A DNA stretch of 64,000 bases from Bacteroidota bacterium (GCA_023460855.1 JAEWOS010000011.1:1-64000), one strand, 5' to 3'. Positions 35,869-44,416 are shown, numbered from the stretch's first letter. Numbers and translations are program-made. Notes: generated from the sequence alone by a model not told the origin.

Positions 35869-36938
35869 AAATCATTATTCCGCTAACAGTTGATTTTGGT
35901 CCGGCAGGAGGATTTCGGGTGCTTTCGCAGCTTGCGAATTACTGGATAGATGCCGGTCATGATGTATCTTTTCTCACGTATCAGCAGTTCAGGAAAACAT
36001 ACTATCCTACAAAAGCCAAAATGATTTTCTATGACGGATTCGGCCGGATTGTAAATGGCACATCTGCAGATTTCGCCCCGGTGAAAAGTCTTCAGTTACG
36101 CTGGGCTGCAAAAAATGCACTGGATAAACTTCACGCTGATGTCGTACTTGCAACCCAAAGTTTTTCTGCTGCGCCGGTTGCAAAATCCAGGATCGATGCC
36201 AGAAAATACTACTATGTTCAGGCTTACGAACCGGATTTTTATCTGGAAGGCGGAATTAAAAACAGAATTTTTCACAGAATTGCTGAAAAATCGTACGCGT
36301 ATCCGCTCGAAAAAATTGTGAATGCGGAAATGTACCGCGACTATAAAGGAATCAACACCGATAAAGTGGTGCTTCCCGGTCTTGATGCTTCTGTTTTTTA
36401 TCCAAAAGAAGAGAAACTCACAAAAAAAGATACATTTATCTTTGGGACAATAGTGAGAAAGCAAAAAGTAAAGGGAACGGATTACGTGGTTGACGCTTTT
36501 AAGAAACTGCGTTCAAAATATGGCGACCGAGTGCAGCTTCATGCTGCTTTTGGAGATGAATCTCTATCGAATATTGACGGAATAACGATTTTGAAGCCTG
36601 ATGGTGACGAAAATCTGGCGGCATTTTACCGTTCGATCGACTGCTATATCTGTGCGGGAATTTTTCAGCTCGATGCCGTTCATTATCCGGTAATCGAAAC
36701 GATGGCATGTAAAACAGCACTGATTACAACCGGATATTATCCTTCAACCGTTAATAATGCGGCAATTATAGAAACCGAAAGCAGTGCAGCGATTGTGGAA
36801 GCGGCGGAAAAAATAATGGAATTTCCGGAAGAAGCGGAACAAAAAGCCGTGAATGCGCTGCAGGATATCGAACAGTTTTACTGGGAAAAGGTATCGAATA
36901 AAATGCTTGGCTACTTTCAAAAGGCGAATCAAAACTGA
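35865..36938 (+). CDS. Glycosyltransferase, GT4-like (GT-B fold)
   Basis: About 357 residues from the ATG at 35865, which overlaps the flippase stop (ATGA); an in-frame ATG at 35793 would add residues lying inside the flippase gene. It shows TVDFGPAGGFRVLSQLANYW at the N-terminus, a KVVLPGLDASVFYP linker and FGTIVRKQKVKGTDYVV at the start of the donor domain. The C-terminal acidic motif is weaker than usual (HYPVIETMACKTALITT). It belongs to a GT4-related group seen with rhamnan and other polysaccharide loci; specificity is unknown. Confidence 0.8.
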   Translation: MKIIIPLTVDFGPAGGFRVLSQLANYWIDAGHDVSFLTYQQFRKTYYPTKAKMIFYDGFGRIVNGTSADFAPVKSLQLRWAAKNALDKLHADVVLATQSFSAAPVAKSRIDARKYYYVQAYEPDFYLEGGIKNRIFHRIAEKSYAYPLEKIVNAEMYRDYKGINTDKVVLPGLDASVFYPKEEKLTKKDTFIFGTIVRKQKVKGTDYVVDAFKKLRSKYGDRVQLHAAFGDESLSNIDGITILKPDGDENLAAFYRSIDCYICAGIFQLDAVHYPVIETMACKTALITTGYYPSTVNNAAIIETESSAAIVEAAEKIMEFPEEAEQKAVNALQDIEQFYWEKVSNKMLGYFQKANQN

Positions 36939-36939
36939 C

Positions 36940-37974
36940 ATGATTACAATTCTGCTAATCGTATTTGTTTTTCTTGCTGCCCTTCTTCTGATAGACAGCA
37001 AGAATAACGTCGTGAATAATTTCATGCTGATTATCATCGGAATTATTCTGGTGTCGATTGCAGGTTTCAGAGGACCGGATATGGACCGCGATTACTATGT
37101 TTATAAAAATTACTGGTTCACGAAGAATATCAGCGGCGACGTGGAAGAATCTTTCGTAATTATCCGTGATTTCCTGAAATACAGGCTTGAACTGGGCATA
37201 ACTTCCATTTTCGTGACTTTTGCAGTGCTTGGAGTTGCCGCCAAATTAATAGGAATCAGAGTAATGGCGGTGAGTTTATATGCTTCAATTCTGATTTATT
37301 TCAGTCACTATTTTATTCTGCATGAATTTACGCAAATCAGGGTTGGCGTTGCAACCGGACTGATGTTGATATCACTTTATTACGCATATCACCGGAATTT
37401 GCCCAAATTTCTTGCGGTGGCGCTGCTCGCAATTATTTTCCACTACAGTTTGTTGCTGTTGCTTCCGCTGTATTTTTTAGGAAGGGGCAGAAACCTCAAG
37501 ATTTTCTATGTGCTGATTCCTGTGGGTTATTTGTACTATTTTCTGAGTTCGGTAATGGAAATTACTGTTCCGATTCCTTATTTCCAGGAAAGAATCGAAG
37601 CATATCAACTGTTGCAGGATTTAGGTTTCATCGATTTTGAAGAGGTAAATGTTTTTAATGCTGTCTTTCTGGTGCGCGTCTGTCTGCTGTATTTTTTCAT
37701 GTTTTTTGCGGACAAAATTGCCGAGCACGACGGTAAGATCTATATGCTGATTAAGATTTATGCGATCTCCCTTTTCAGCTTTCTGGTTCTCGCTAAAATG
37801 CCGGTGTTTGCGTTCCGTGTTCAGGAATTACTCGGCGTTGTAGAAATTCTGCTGATTCCGTATCTGATGTTTACACTGCGGAGTAAAGTTGCCGGCAAAT
37901 TCGCAGTGATCGCAATTGCACTGGTGTTCCTGCTTTTTGATCTGTTCTATCTGGAATTAATTGTAGATGTATAA
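36940..37974 (+). CDS. EpsG-family membrane protein, candidate Wzy polymerase (locus B)
   Basis: A 344-residue protein from the ATG at 36940 (one base after the previous stop), with about 9-10 hydrophobic segments. The early segment GFRGPDMDRDYYVYKNYW and the later HEFTQIRVGVATGLMLISLYYAYHR are hallmarks of EpsG/Wzy-type polymerases (FR..D.D...Y and QIR.G.A). It would polymerise the repeat units flipped by the neighbouring Wzx. It is of a different sequence type from the two candidate polymerases of locus A. The next gene starts on its last base (TAATG). Confidence 0.82.
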   Translation: MITILLIVFVFLAALLLIDSKNNVVNNFMLIIIGIILVSIAGFRGPDMDRDYYVYKNYWFTKNISGDVEESFVIIRDFLKYRLELGITSIFVTFAVLGVAAKLIGIRVMAVSLYASILIYFSHYFILHEFTQIRVGVATGLMLISLYYAYHRNLPKFLAVALLAIIFHYSLLLLLPLYFLGRGRNLKIFYVLIPVGYLYYFLSSVMEITVPIPYFQERIEAYQLLQDLGFIDFEEVNVFNAVFLVRVCLLYFFMFFADKIAEHDGKIYMLIKIYAISLFSFLVLAKMPVFAFRVQELLGVVEILLIPYLMFTLRSKVAGKFAVIAIALVFLLFDLFYLELIVDV

Positions 37975-38816
37975 TGGTTGCAGTTCTTTTATCGACATAT
38001 AACGGTGAGAAGTATCTGAAAGAGCAGCTGGAATCGTTACTAAATCAGGAATTTAAAGAGTGGAAACTGTATGTCCGTGATGATGGTTCTACCGATTCTA
38101 CGAAACAGATCATCGAAGAGTACGCCCGTAATTATCCGGATATTACTGTTCTTGAAGATCATCAGCCGAATTTAGGTGCTGCAAATGGTTTTTTACATAT
38201 TCTGGAACAAATCGACGCACCGTACTATATGTTCTGCGATCAGGATGATGTCTGGATGAAGGAAAAAATAGCGGTAATGATGGACCGTATTCGGAAAGAA
38301 GAAAAAAAATCCGGAAACGAACCATTGCTTGTTATTTCAGATGCGATTGTAACAGACCAAGAACTTAAACCTGTATCAGATTCTTTCTGGAATTTGAATA
38401 AATTCCCCCCGGAATTGCTGCTGAAGAATAGTTCCTATATCAATATTTTCAATGCTGCGCCTGGTTGTACCATGCTTTTTAACCGGAACCTGAAAAATAT
38501 TATACCCTTGCAGGATTCGAAAATACTTATGCACGACTGGTTTCTGATGATTTTCGCATTAGAAAAAGGAAAGGTGCTCATTGAACACAGACCTTTGATG
38601 TTTTATCGTCAGCACGAGAATAATGCAATCGGTGCTTCAAAAGTGACACTCGTCCGAAAGCTGAAATCTGTATTCTTCACTTCGGCCGAAAGACGTGAAA
38701 GAGAGCGGAAGGTCTATGATTTTGTAAAGCGGTACACCAACATCTCGAAGCCTCAGTTTTACTTAATGAAATTCAAATTCAATATTTTTCGCTATTTTTC
38801 AGGTCGGAAAACATAA
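37974..38816 (+). CDS. Glycosyltransferase family 2 (DQDDVW type)
   Basis: A 280-residue GT2 with VAVLLSTYNGEKYLKEQLESLL, YVRDDGSTDST and the metal-binding FCDQDDVWM. The C-terminus has PLMFYRQHENNAIG. The DQDDVW type is frequent among rhamnosyl- and related transferases, and RfbC at 43422 would fit L-rhamnose, but this is weak inference. It starts on the stop codon of the polymerase gene and is followed after 2 bases by a related GT2. Confidence 0.86.
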   Translation: MVAVLLSTYNGEKYLKEQLESLLNQEFKEWKLYVRDDGSTDSTKQIIEEYARNYPDITVLEDHQPNLGAANGFLHILEQIDAPYYMFCDQDDVWMKEKIAVMMDRIRKEEKKSGNEPLLVISDAIVTDQELKPVSDSFWNLNKFPPELLLKNSSYINIFNAAPGCTMLFNRNLKNIIPLQDSKILMHDWFLMIFALEKGKVLIEHRPLMFYRQHENNAIGASKVTLVRKLKSVFFTSAERRERERKVYDFVKRYTNISKPQFYLMKFKFNIFRYFSGRKT

Positions 38817-38818
38817 TA

Positions 38819-39520
38819 ATGTCTGCAAAAATTTCTGTGGTAATGGCTGTATACAATGGTTCGCAATACATTGCGGAACAGATCACATCCATTTTGTCAC
38901 AGCTTGCCGCAGATGATGAACTCATTATCACCGATGACAGCAGTACGGATTCCACCGCGTTTGTCGTTCAGAATTTTAATGATCCGAGAATAAAATGGAT
39001 CAAAAATGAAGGTAAAAAAGGAGTGGCGAAAAATTTTGAAAACGGACTGCGCCAGGCAACGGGCGACTATATTTTCCTGAGTGATCAGGATGATGTATGG
39101 TACGATAATAAAGTGGCAAAAGTGACGGAAAAACTTGAAACAGTTTCCTGCGTGCTTCACAATGCTGATCTGATCGATGCAAAAGGCGAAAAAATGAATC
39201 AGGATCTGTTCTCCATTTACGGCACGCGTTCCGGTTTCTGGCGAAATCTGAAACGCAATACTTTCGTAGGCTGCTGTATGGCTTTTCGCCGTGAAGTTCT
39301 GCAGCATGCGCTTCCGTTCCCTGAAAAAATCACCATGCACGACATGTGGATTGCCCTTGTTTGCGAGAAAAAAGGATCAACCGGCCTGATCGCAGAACCG
39401 CTGATGGCTTATCGCAGACACGGAGCAAATGCTTCGACAACATCGCAGAAATCAACATTTACTTTTTCGCATCAGGTTAAATACCGGACGCAGATGCTGA
39501 TGAGTCTGCTTGGCAAATAA
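38819..39520 (+). CDS. Glycosyltransferase family 2 (DQDDVW type)
   Basis: A 233-residue GT2 with VVMAVYNGSQYIAEQI, ITDDSSTDST, LSDQDDVWYDN and the C-terminal PLMAYRRHGANAS. It is similar in layout to the previous gene, so the pair probably arose by duplication and may add two related sugars in series. It is shorter than its neighbour by some 45 residues, mainly after the RRHGAN segment. A promoter lies in the 35 bases after its stop. Confidence 0.85.
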   Translation: MSAKISVVMAVYNGSQYIAEQITSILSQLAADDELIITDDSSTDSTAFVVQNFNDPRIKWIKNEGKKGVAKNFENGLRQATGDYIFLSDQDDVWYDNKVAKVTEKLETVSCVLHNADLIDAKGEKMNQDLFSIYGTRSGFWRNLKRNTFVGCCMAFRREVLQHALPFPEKITMHDMWIALVCEKKGSTGLIAEPLMAYRRHGANASTTSQKSTFTFSHQVKYRTQMLMSLLGK

Positions 39521-39550
39521 TTGCCGTATTTTCTGAAAACTTTATTTTTG
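39521..39550 (+). promoter_or_regulatory. Strong Bacteroidetes-type promoter (TTG-N19-TATTTTTG)
   Basis: TTG at 39521-39523 and TATTTTTG at 39543-39550 are separated by 19 bases, matching the TTG/TAnnTTTG consensus. The downstream ATG is only 6 bases after the -7 box, so transcription should start at or next to the start codon. Confidence 0.65.
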
Positions 39551-39555
39551 CGGTT

Positions 39556-40380
39556 ATGCAGCAAACTCCGGAAATTTCTGTAATCACCGTTGGAATGAAT
39601 CATAAAGCGTATATGCAGAATCTGCTGCGTTCGCTGTTCATCACGCACAAACCTGCGGCTTCATTTGAACTAATATATGTAGATAACTGTTCTACAGACG
39701 GAACTATGGAAATGATTGCTGCTGAATTTCCCGAAGTGAAAATAATTCAGAACGAAAAACCAAAAGGATTTGGTGAGAATAATAATCTGGGTGTAAAGCA
39801 TTCTACGGGAAAGTACATCGCGATTATCAATCCCGATATCGAATTATTAGATAAATCACTGGACAGTCTGCTCAACTTCCATGAAAAACTGAATTACGAT
39901 GCGGTCCTCGTCCCGAAACTGATTAATCCGGACGGCAGTCTGCAGTTTTCTGCACGCGGATTTGTAACGGGAAATTCGCTCATCGGCAGAATTCTGACGC
40001 GCGGCAACGATGATACCGCAAGAAAATCGGTGAAGAAATATTTATTTACAGATATCAATCCGCTACAGACGCAGTTTGTCGACTGGTCTATTGGTGCAGC
40101 TTTATTCCTCAAAAAATCCCTTTTCGAAAAACTCGGCGGTTTCGATGAAGATTATTTCCTTTATCTGGAAGATACAGATTTGTGTCTGCGCGCCTGGAAA
40201 AACGAAAATCCGGTGATTTACATGCCTGAATCCGTCATGGTGCACAATCATTTAAGAGCAAGTTCTAAAAAACTGAGACCTGCAATCATTCACTTGAAAT
40301 CGTACGTGACTTATTTCAGAAAGCACGGATTAGCAGTGAAATCCGTAATTGAAAAATCCGACCATAAGCTCCCGGATTAA
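39556..40380 (+). CDS. Glycosyltransferase family 2, WbbL-like
   Basis: A 274-residue GT2. It has ISVITVGMNHKAYMQNL, YVDNCSTDGT, IINPDIELL and the WbbL-type GGFDEDYFLYLEDTDLCLRAW, a pattern common in rhamnosyltransferases. The start at 39556 must be near correct because the first beta strand follows immediately; yet the promoter box ends at 39550, implying a leaderless or nearly leaderless transcript. Its stop overlaps the stop of the opposing beta-helix gene by 4 bases. Confidence 0.87.
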   Translation: MQQTPEISVITVGMNHKAYMQNLLRSLFITHKPAASFELIYVDNCSTDGTMEMIAAEFPEVKIIQNEKPKGFGENNNLGVKHSTGKYIAIINPDIELLDKSLDSLLNFHEKLNYDAVLVPKLINPDGSLQFSARGFVTGNSLIGRILTRGNDDTARKSVKKYLFTDINPLQTQFVDWSIGAALFLKKSLFEKLGGFDEDYFLYLEDTDLCLRAWKNENPVIYMPESVMVHNHLRASSKKLRPAIIHLKSYVTYFRKHGLAVKSVIEKSDHKLPD

Positions 40381-41927
40381 AGTTTCCTTACCGTTGCGTT
40401 TGCGTCCACTTCGTACTGCTTTTTAACAGTGCGGTCAGATTTGAGTTTTACCTGAAGATTGTTTTTGGTGTTTTTTCCCTGAACGCGTACTGCCGTTCCC
40501 ACACCGCTCACATCAGACTGTACGGTTCCCTGAACAGCGTTGTTTACTTTCAAAGCAAAACCATCTCCCCATCCGTCTTTTACACTTTTGTGGTTGATGT
40601 TTAATCCGGTAATTTTTTTGCCTGTTTTCGATTCGTTATTCAGATAAACTCCTGCATGTCCGTTGTCCGAAGTATTCACCACTAAATCGACATTGGAAAT
40701 ATCGTTGGTTGACGCATCTTTGAGCCAGATCAGCACACCGCACCATACCGTTCCGTGAACGTCGATTTTTCCGGAAATATTTCTGGTCGGAATTTCATTG
40801 GGCGAAGTTCCAACAATCAATAGTCCGGATCCGTGAACCACATTTCTTGCAACCCAGTCAATTTTTACATTTTCCGAGGAAATGATCGTCATGCTCGTGT
40901 CGTAATCGTATTCACTCATACCCTGAACTGTAACATTTCTGTTCAGGCTTTCTACTTCAACCGTTGCATTGGCATTTCGGTAACCATAAATATTTGTCGC
41001 GGTAATATTCTGCGATTTAATCATCTTCATTCCGGCGCCGGTTGCGGGATCTCCTTTACTGATTCGTTTGTAAGCCTGCGCAGCATATTTCAGATTTACT
41101 TTATCGAGTGTGATATCCGATGAACTTGTAATATAAACCGGGAAAACCGTGTTGGAAAAAGTACTGTTGGTAATTTTTACATTTTTGCAGTGATCGAGCC
41201 AAAGTCCAAGTGTCATTCCGGTGCTCACAGCATAATCGGTATTTCCGGTTAATTGGGAGTCATCATTACGCATATTTCCCAAAGGAATATTGGAACTGAA
41301 ATCCGCACCGTCGATAACAAAATTTTCGCCTTTCAGATAAAGGATGGACGACTGTTCGTCGGTGTAAAACTGCCCGGTGTTGAAATTACTTTTCGTATTG
41401 TTATCGTTCCATTGTGGTATTCTTCTCCGGAGTTTGGCGCCGTTAAACAAAAAAGTTGCCGGAAGCGTGCGTGTCCAGATATTTCTTTTTTCAGGAACCT
41501 GCCATTTTCCGTTGTTTGCAAAAGCGTTGTAATACGTTTTACCTTTGGTGAACCAGAATGTGCAACCGCTTTTCCCGGAATCCAGCATTTTCTGGATCGC
41601 TGCGTAATCGTCGGTTTTTCCGTCTCCTTTTGCACCGAACATCTCCGGCGTCAGTCTGCTGTAAACTCTTTCATAGATTTTTCCGTCTTTCTGAAAATAC
41701 AGAATCCCGTCGGGAACCACATGGCTTTCGCTGGCGGATAATAATCTGGTCTCAATTTTCTCGCCTGTAAATTTGTCTTTAAAAGCGGCATTTGGATTAT
41801 CGCTGCTCTTGCACGACTGCGCAAAAATTAGGAGAAGAATTACCGATAATTTGCCGAAAATGGTAAATAACTGCTTTTGAAGGTTGGAATTATTGGATGT
41901 TGCTGCGGAAATAGAACTGTTTTTCAT
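40377..41927 (-). CDS. Beta-helix lipoprotein, pectate-lyase-like (locus B, opposing strand)
   Basis: A 516-residue protein with a lipoprotein signal (LLLIFAQSCKSS), a linker, then the pectate-lyase-3-like opening MFGAKGDGKTDDYAAIQ and parallel beta-helix coils (VKITNSTF, DITLDKVNL, NVTVQGM and similar). It is likely periplasmic or surface-exposed and may cleave, epimerise or bind the locus B polymer; no catalytic triad is evident. It is the only minus-strand gene in either polysaccharide locus. It converges on the GT2 gene with overlapping stop codons (40377-40380) and no terminator between them. It is a distant relative of 14921-16258. Confidence 0.82.
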   Translation of the reverse strand: MKNSSISAATSNNSNLQKQLFTIFGKLSVILLLIFAQSCKSSDNPNAAFKDKFTGEKIETRLLSASESHVVPDGILYFQKDGKIYERVYSRLTPEMFGAKGDGKTDDYAAIQKMLDSGKSGCTFWFTKGKTYYNAFANNGKWQVPEKRNIWTRTLPATFLFNGAKLRRRIPQWNDNNTKSNFNTGQFYTDEQSSILYLKGENFVIDGADFSSNIPLGNMRNDDSQLTGNTDYAVSTGMTLGLWLDHCKNVKITNSTFSNTVFPVYITSSSDITLDKVNLKYAAQAYKRISKGDPATGAGMKMIKSQNITATNIYGYRNANATVEVESLNRNVTVQGMSEYDYDTSMTIISSENVKIDWVARNVVHGSGLLIVGTSPNEIPTRNISGKIDVHGTVWCGVLIWLKDASTNDISNVDLVVNTSDNGHAGVYLNNESKTGKKITGLNINHKSVKDGWGDGFALKVNNAVQGTVQSDVSGVGTAVRVQGKNTKNNLQVKLKSDRTVKKQYEVDANATVRKL

Positions 41928-41967
41928 TTAAAAGATCGTGAGAATTTTTATTTTACACTCAATAAAG

Positions 41968-41975
41968 TATATTTG
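41968..41975 (+). promoter_or_regulatory. Candidate -7 box (TATATTTG) upstream of the WcaJ-type gene
   Basis: It matches TAnnTTTG 49 bases before the ATG at 42025, in the 97-base divergent gap. No clear -33 TTG is seen. Confidence 0.45.
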
Positions 41976-42024
41976 CAAAGAGGTAACAATATTTTTGCCA
42001 AAAAGGGTTATTTAGAAGGATTGT

Positions 42025-43398
42025 ATGGCAGGTTTTTTTCATAAAAAACTGACGGTATTTTTGATTGTGGGGGATTTACTGCTGATCAGTATCGTTTACT
42101 ACATTCTTTTTTCGCAGTTTCCGGGCCTCGTTCCTTCCCTCGAATACAACCTGATTGCTACACCCGCAATCGTCCTGACCATTTCGTGGATTATCATCTC
42201 CGCTTTTACCAAACTTTACCGCAATTCTTATCTTAAAGAAGCGCCGGAACATTTCAGTTCCTTTACCAAAACGTTCCTGGCATTTGGTTTCTTTGTTTTC
42301 ATTTTTATTAATCTGCTTTATTCCGAACAGGATGTACGATCGTTTTCACTGATCTACCTGCTGATTACAGCAATTTCGCTATCGGTGCTGAGAATTTTGC
42401 TGTTTCTGTACCGTAAAAACTACAGGTTCAGGCAGAACAAGACTCAGAAAACCGTGCTGATCGGCGATAATACGTACACAAGGAAAATTCTGGAAAACCA
42501 TTATGCTGCAGATACTTTGGGCGTGAAAGGTTTTTATTCAGGCGCAGACTCTGCAAACAGTAAACATCTCGGGAACATCGATGATTTTGTAAATGATCTT
42601 GAGAAAGGGGAAATCGAAACAGTGGTTTTTTGTGACGATAATATCAGCAAACAGCTTTACGAGGAGATTATCGATATTGCAGATGAAAAAATGGCCCGCG
42701 TTTATTTTGTACCCGATTTCAAATATCTGAAGGGTGATTATGAAGTTGAGGTAATTAACAGGGTTCCGCTGATTAATATGATGGCAGAGCCGATGTCGCA
42801 TCCGGAAAATCTGCTTCTGAAGCGTATTTTCGATGTGGTTTTTTCCTCGCTGGTAGTTATTTTAGTATTATCCTGGCTTACACCGATTATTGCGCTGATT
42901 ATTAAGCTCGAAAGTAAAGGACCCGTTTTTTTTATTCAGAAAAGGGCAGGGCTTAAAAACGAAACGTTCAACTGCATTAAATTCCGCAGTATGTACATCA
43001 ACAACAAAAGCGATCTTATTACCACGCGCAAAGGCGATAAAAGAGTAACAAATTTCGGTCGTTTTATGCGCAAAACCAGCATCGACGAATTGCCACAGTT
43101 TATCAATGTTCTGGTAGGAGATATGTCGGTTGTCGGTCCGCGCCCGCACATGCTTTCGCAAACCGATTATTACGCAAAAATTACGAAGAAATATATGCTG
43201 CGACACGTGGTAAAACCGGGAATTACAGGGTGGGCTCAGGTCATGGGTTCACGCGGTGAAATCTTCAAGCATGAAGATATGCAGCGACGAATTGAAAAAG
43301 ATATTTTCTACATCAAAAACTGGTCGTTTTTCCTCGATATCAAAATCATATTCCTTACCTTTTACAATACGCTGAAAGGCGATGAACAGGCTTATTAA
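42025..43398 (+). CDS. WcaJ-type polyprenyl glycosylphosphotransferase (initiating enzyme)
   Basis: A 457-residue protein with four N-terminal hydrophobic segments (to about 130), a nucleotide-binding-like middle region (TVLIGDNTYTRKIL) and a C-terminal catalytic domain. That domain has KRIFDVVFSSLVVILVLSW, KFRSMYIN, SIDELPQFINVLVGDMSVVGPRP and GWAQVMGSRG. The family transfers hexose- or HexNAc-1-phosphate to undecaprenyl phosphate. With PglC at 29700 the window has two priming enzymes, so this one may serve locus A or another glycan. It has its own promoter and is 23 bases from rfbC. Confidence 0.9.
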   Translation: MAGFFHKKLTVFLIVGDLLLISIVYYILFSQFPGLVPSLEYNLIATPAIVLTISWIIISAFTKLYRNSYLKEAPEHFSSFTKTFLAFGFFVFIFINLLYSEQDVRSFSLIYLLITAISLSVLRILLFLYRKNYRFRQNKTQKTVLIGDNTYTRKILENHYAADTLGVKGFYSGADSANSKHLGNIDDFVNDLEKGEIETVVFCDDNISKQLYEEIIDIADEKMARVYFVPDFKYLKGDYEVEVINRVPLINMMAEPMSHPENLLLKRIFDVVFSSLVVILVLSWLTPIIALIIKLESKGPVFFIQKRAGLKNETFNCIKFRSMYINNKSDLITTRKGDKRVTNFGRFMRKTSIDELPQFINVLVGDMSVVGPRPHMLSQTDYYAKITKKYMLRHVVKPGITGWAQVMGSRGEIFKHEDMQRRIEKDIFYIKNWSFFLDIKIIFLTFYNTLKGDEQAY

Positions 43399-43421
43399 AC
43401 CAAATTTCAAATACAGCTGAA

Positions 43422-43967
43422 ATGAAAATCCGTGAAACCCCTTTAAAAGACTGCTATATCATTGAACCGACCATCTTTGAAGATGACCGTGGTTATTTTT
43501 TTGAAAAGTACAATGAACAGAAATTTGAGGATTTAACCGGAATGAACGGTCATTTTGTACAGGATAATATTTCGAAATCCACTTACGGCGTTTTGCGGGG
43601 GCTTCATTTGCAGAAAGGGGAACATGCGCAGGCTAAACTGGTTTCCTGTCTGGAAGGAAAAGTATGGGATGTTGCTGTGGATTTAAGGGAAAATTCGCCG
43701 TCTTACGGAAAATGGTACGGCATTGAACTGTCTGATGAGAACAAACTGCAGTTTTATGTTCCTCGTGGATTTGGCCATGGATTTTCGGTGCTTTCTGAAA
43801 CCGCAGTTTTTGCTTACAAATGCGATAATTTCTACAATAAGGAGTCGGAGGGAGGAATTATGTGGAATGATCCTGAACTCGGTATCGACTGGAAATTACC
43901 GGAGCAGGATATACAGCTTTCTGAAAAAGATAAAGTGCAGCAGCTATTTTCCGAAAAGAATTTCTAG
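43422..43967 (+). CDS. rfbC: dTDP-4-dehydrorhamnose 3,5-epimerase
   Basis: A 181-residue RmlC cupin, the standard size. The catalytic histidine is H62 in GVLRGLHLQ, with the conserved FVQDN and FYVPRGFGHGF segments. It converts dTDP-4-keto-6-deoxyglucose to dTDP-4-keto-L-rhamnose in the cytoplasm. None of rmlA, rmlB or rmlD is in the window; the same precursor would feed both Fdt cassettes. It follows the WcaJ-type gene and is followed 3 bases later by a GreA-C-like gene. Confidence 0.93.
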   Translation: MKIRETPLKDCYIIEPTIFEDDRGYFFEKYNEQKFEDLTGMNGHFVQDNISKSTYGVLRGLHLQKGEHAQAKLVSCLEGKVWDVAVDLRENSPSYGKWYGIELSDENKLQFYVPRGFGHGFSVLSETAVFAYKCDNFYNKESEGGIMWNDPELGIDWKLPEQDIQLSEKDKVQQLFSEKNF

Positions 43968-43970
43968 CCT

Positions 43971-44411
43971 GTGAATAAAAAGGAAATCTGCACAGAGGTC
44001 ACTTATATCATCGAATCTAAATTAGAAAAACTTCAGGAGCTGATCTCCGGAACAAGGTTGTCGAACTCTGAAACCAAAAGTTCGATGGGCGATAAATATG
44101 AAACGGGCCGTGAAATGCTTCAGCAGGAAATCAATAAGCTGGAAATTCAGGCAGGAACGCTGCAGCAAATGCTTGCGGTTTTACGCAGAATAAGTGTTGC
44201 TCCACATTCCCGCGTTCAGTCAGGCAGTCTGGTAGAAACCGATGCTTCTCTTTTCTATATATCAGTTTCTGCAGGTGAATTTTCTTTTCAGAACAGAAAG
44301 ATTTTTGCTGTATCGGCTGAAAGTCCGGTTGCAAAGATGATGACAGGGCTTCAGAAAGGTGATTCTTTCGAGTTGAACGGAATCAAGCAGCACATTCGCC
44401 AAGTTTTTTAA
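43971..44411 (+). CDS. Conserved protein with coiled coil and GreA/GreB C-terminal-like domain
   Basis: A 146-residue protein starting at GTG (the only start after the in-frame rfbC stop). The first ~80 residues form a charged helix pair ([17 protein letters not shown]..., [13 protein letters not shown]) with a conserved [13 protein letters not shown]; the C-terminus [18 protein letters not shown]...[20 protein letters not shown] resembles the FKBP-like domain of Gre factors. The family is widespread in Bacteroidetes and is sometimes mislabelled 3-oxoacyl-ACP synthase, for which it has no motif. It could be a secondary-channel RNA polymerase regulator; this is inference. It precedes thyA. Confidence 0.75.
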   Translation: MNKKEICTEVTYIIESKLEKLQELISGTRLSNSETKSSMGDKYETGREMLQQEINKLEIQAGTLQQMLAVLRRISVAPHSRVQSGSLVETDASLFYISVSAGEFSFQNRKIFAVSAESPVAKMMTGLQKGDSFELNGIKQHIRQVF

Positions 44412-44416
44412 TTTTC

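Noticed and set aside
43971..44411. 3-oxoacyl-ACP synthase function
   Set aside because: The protein is 146 residues without the Cys-His-Asn triad or thiolase fold; that name would be a propagated misannotation.
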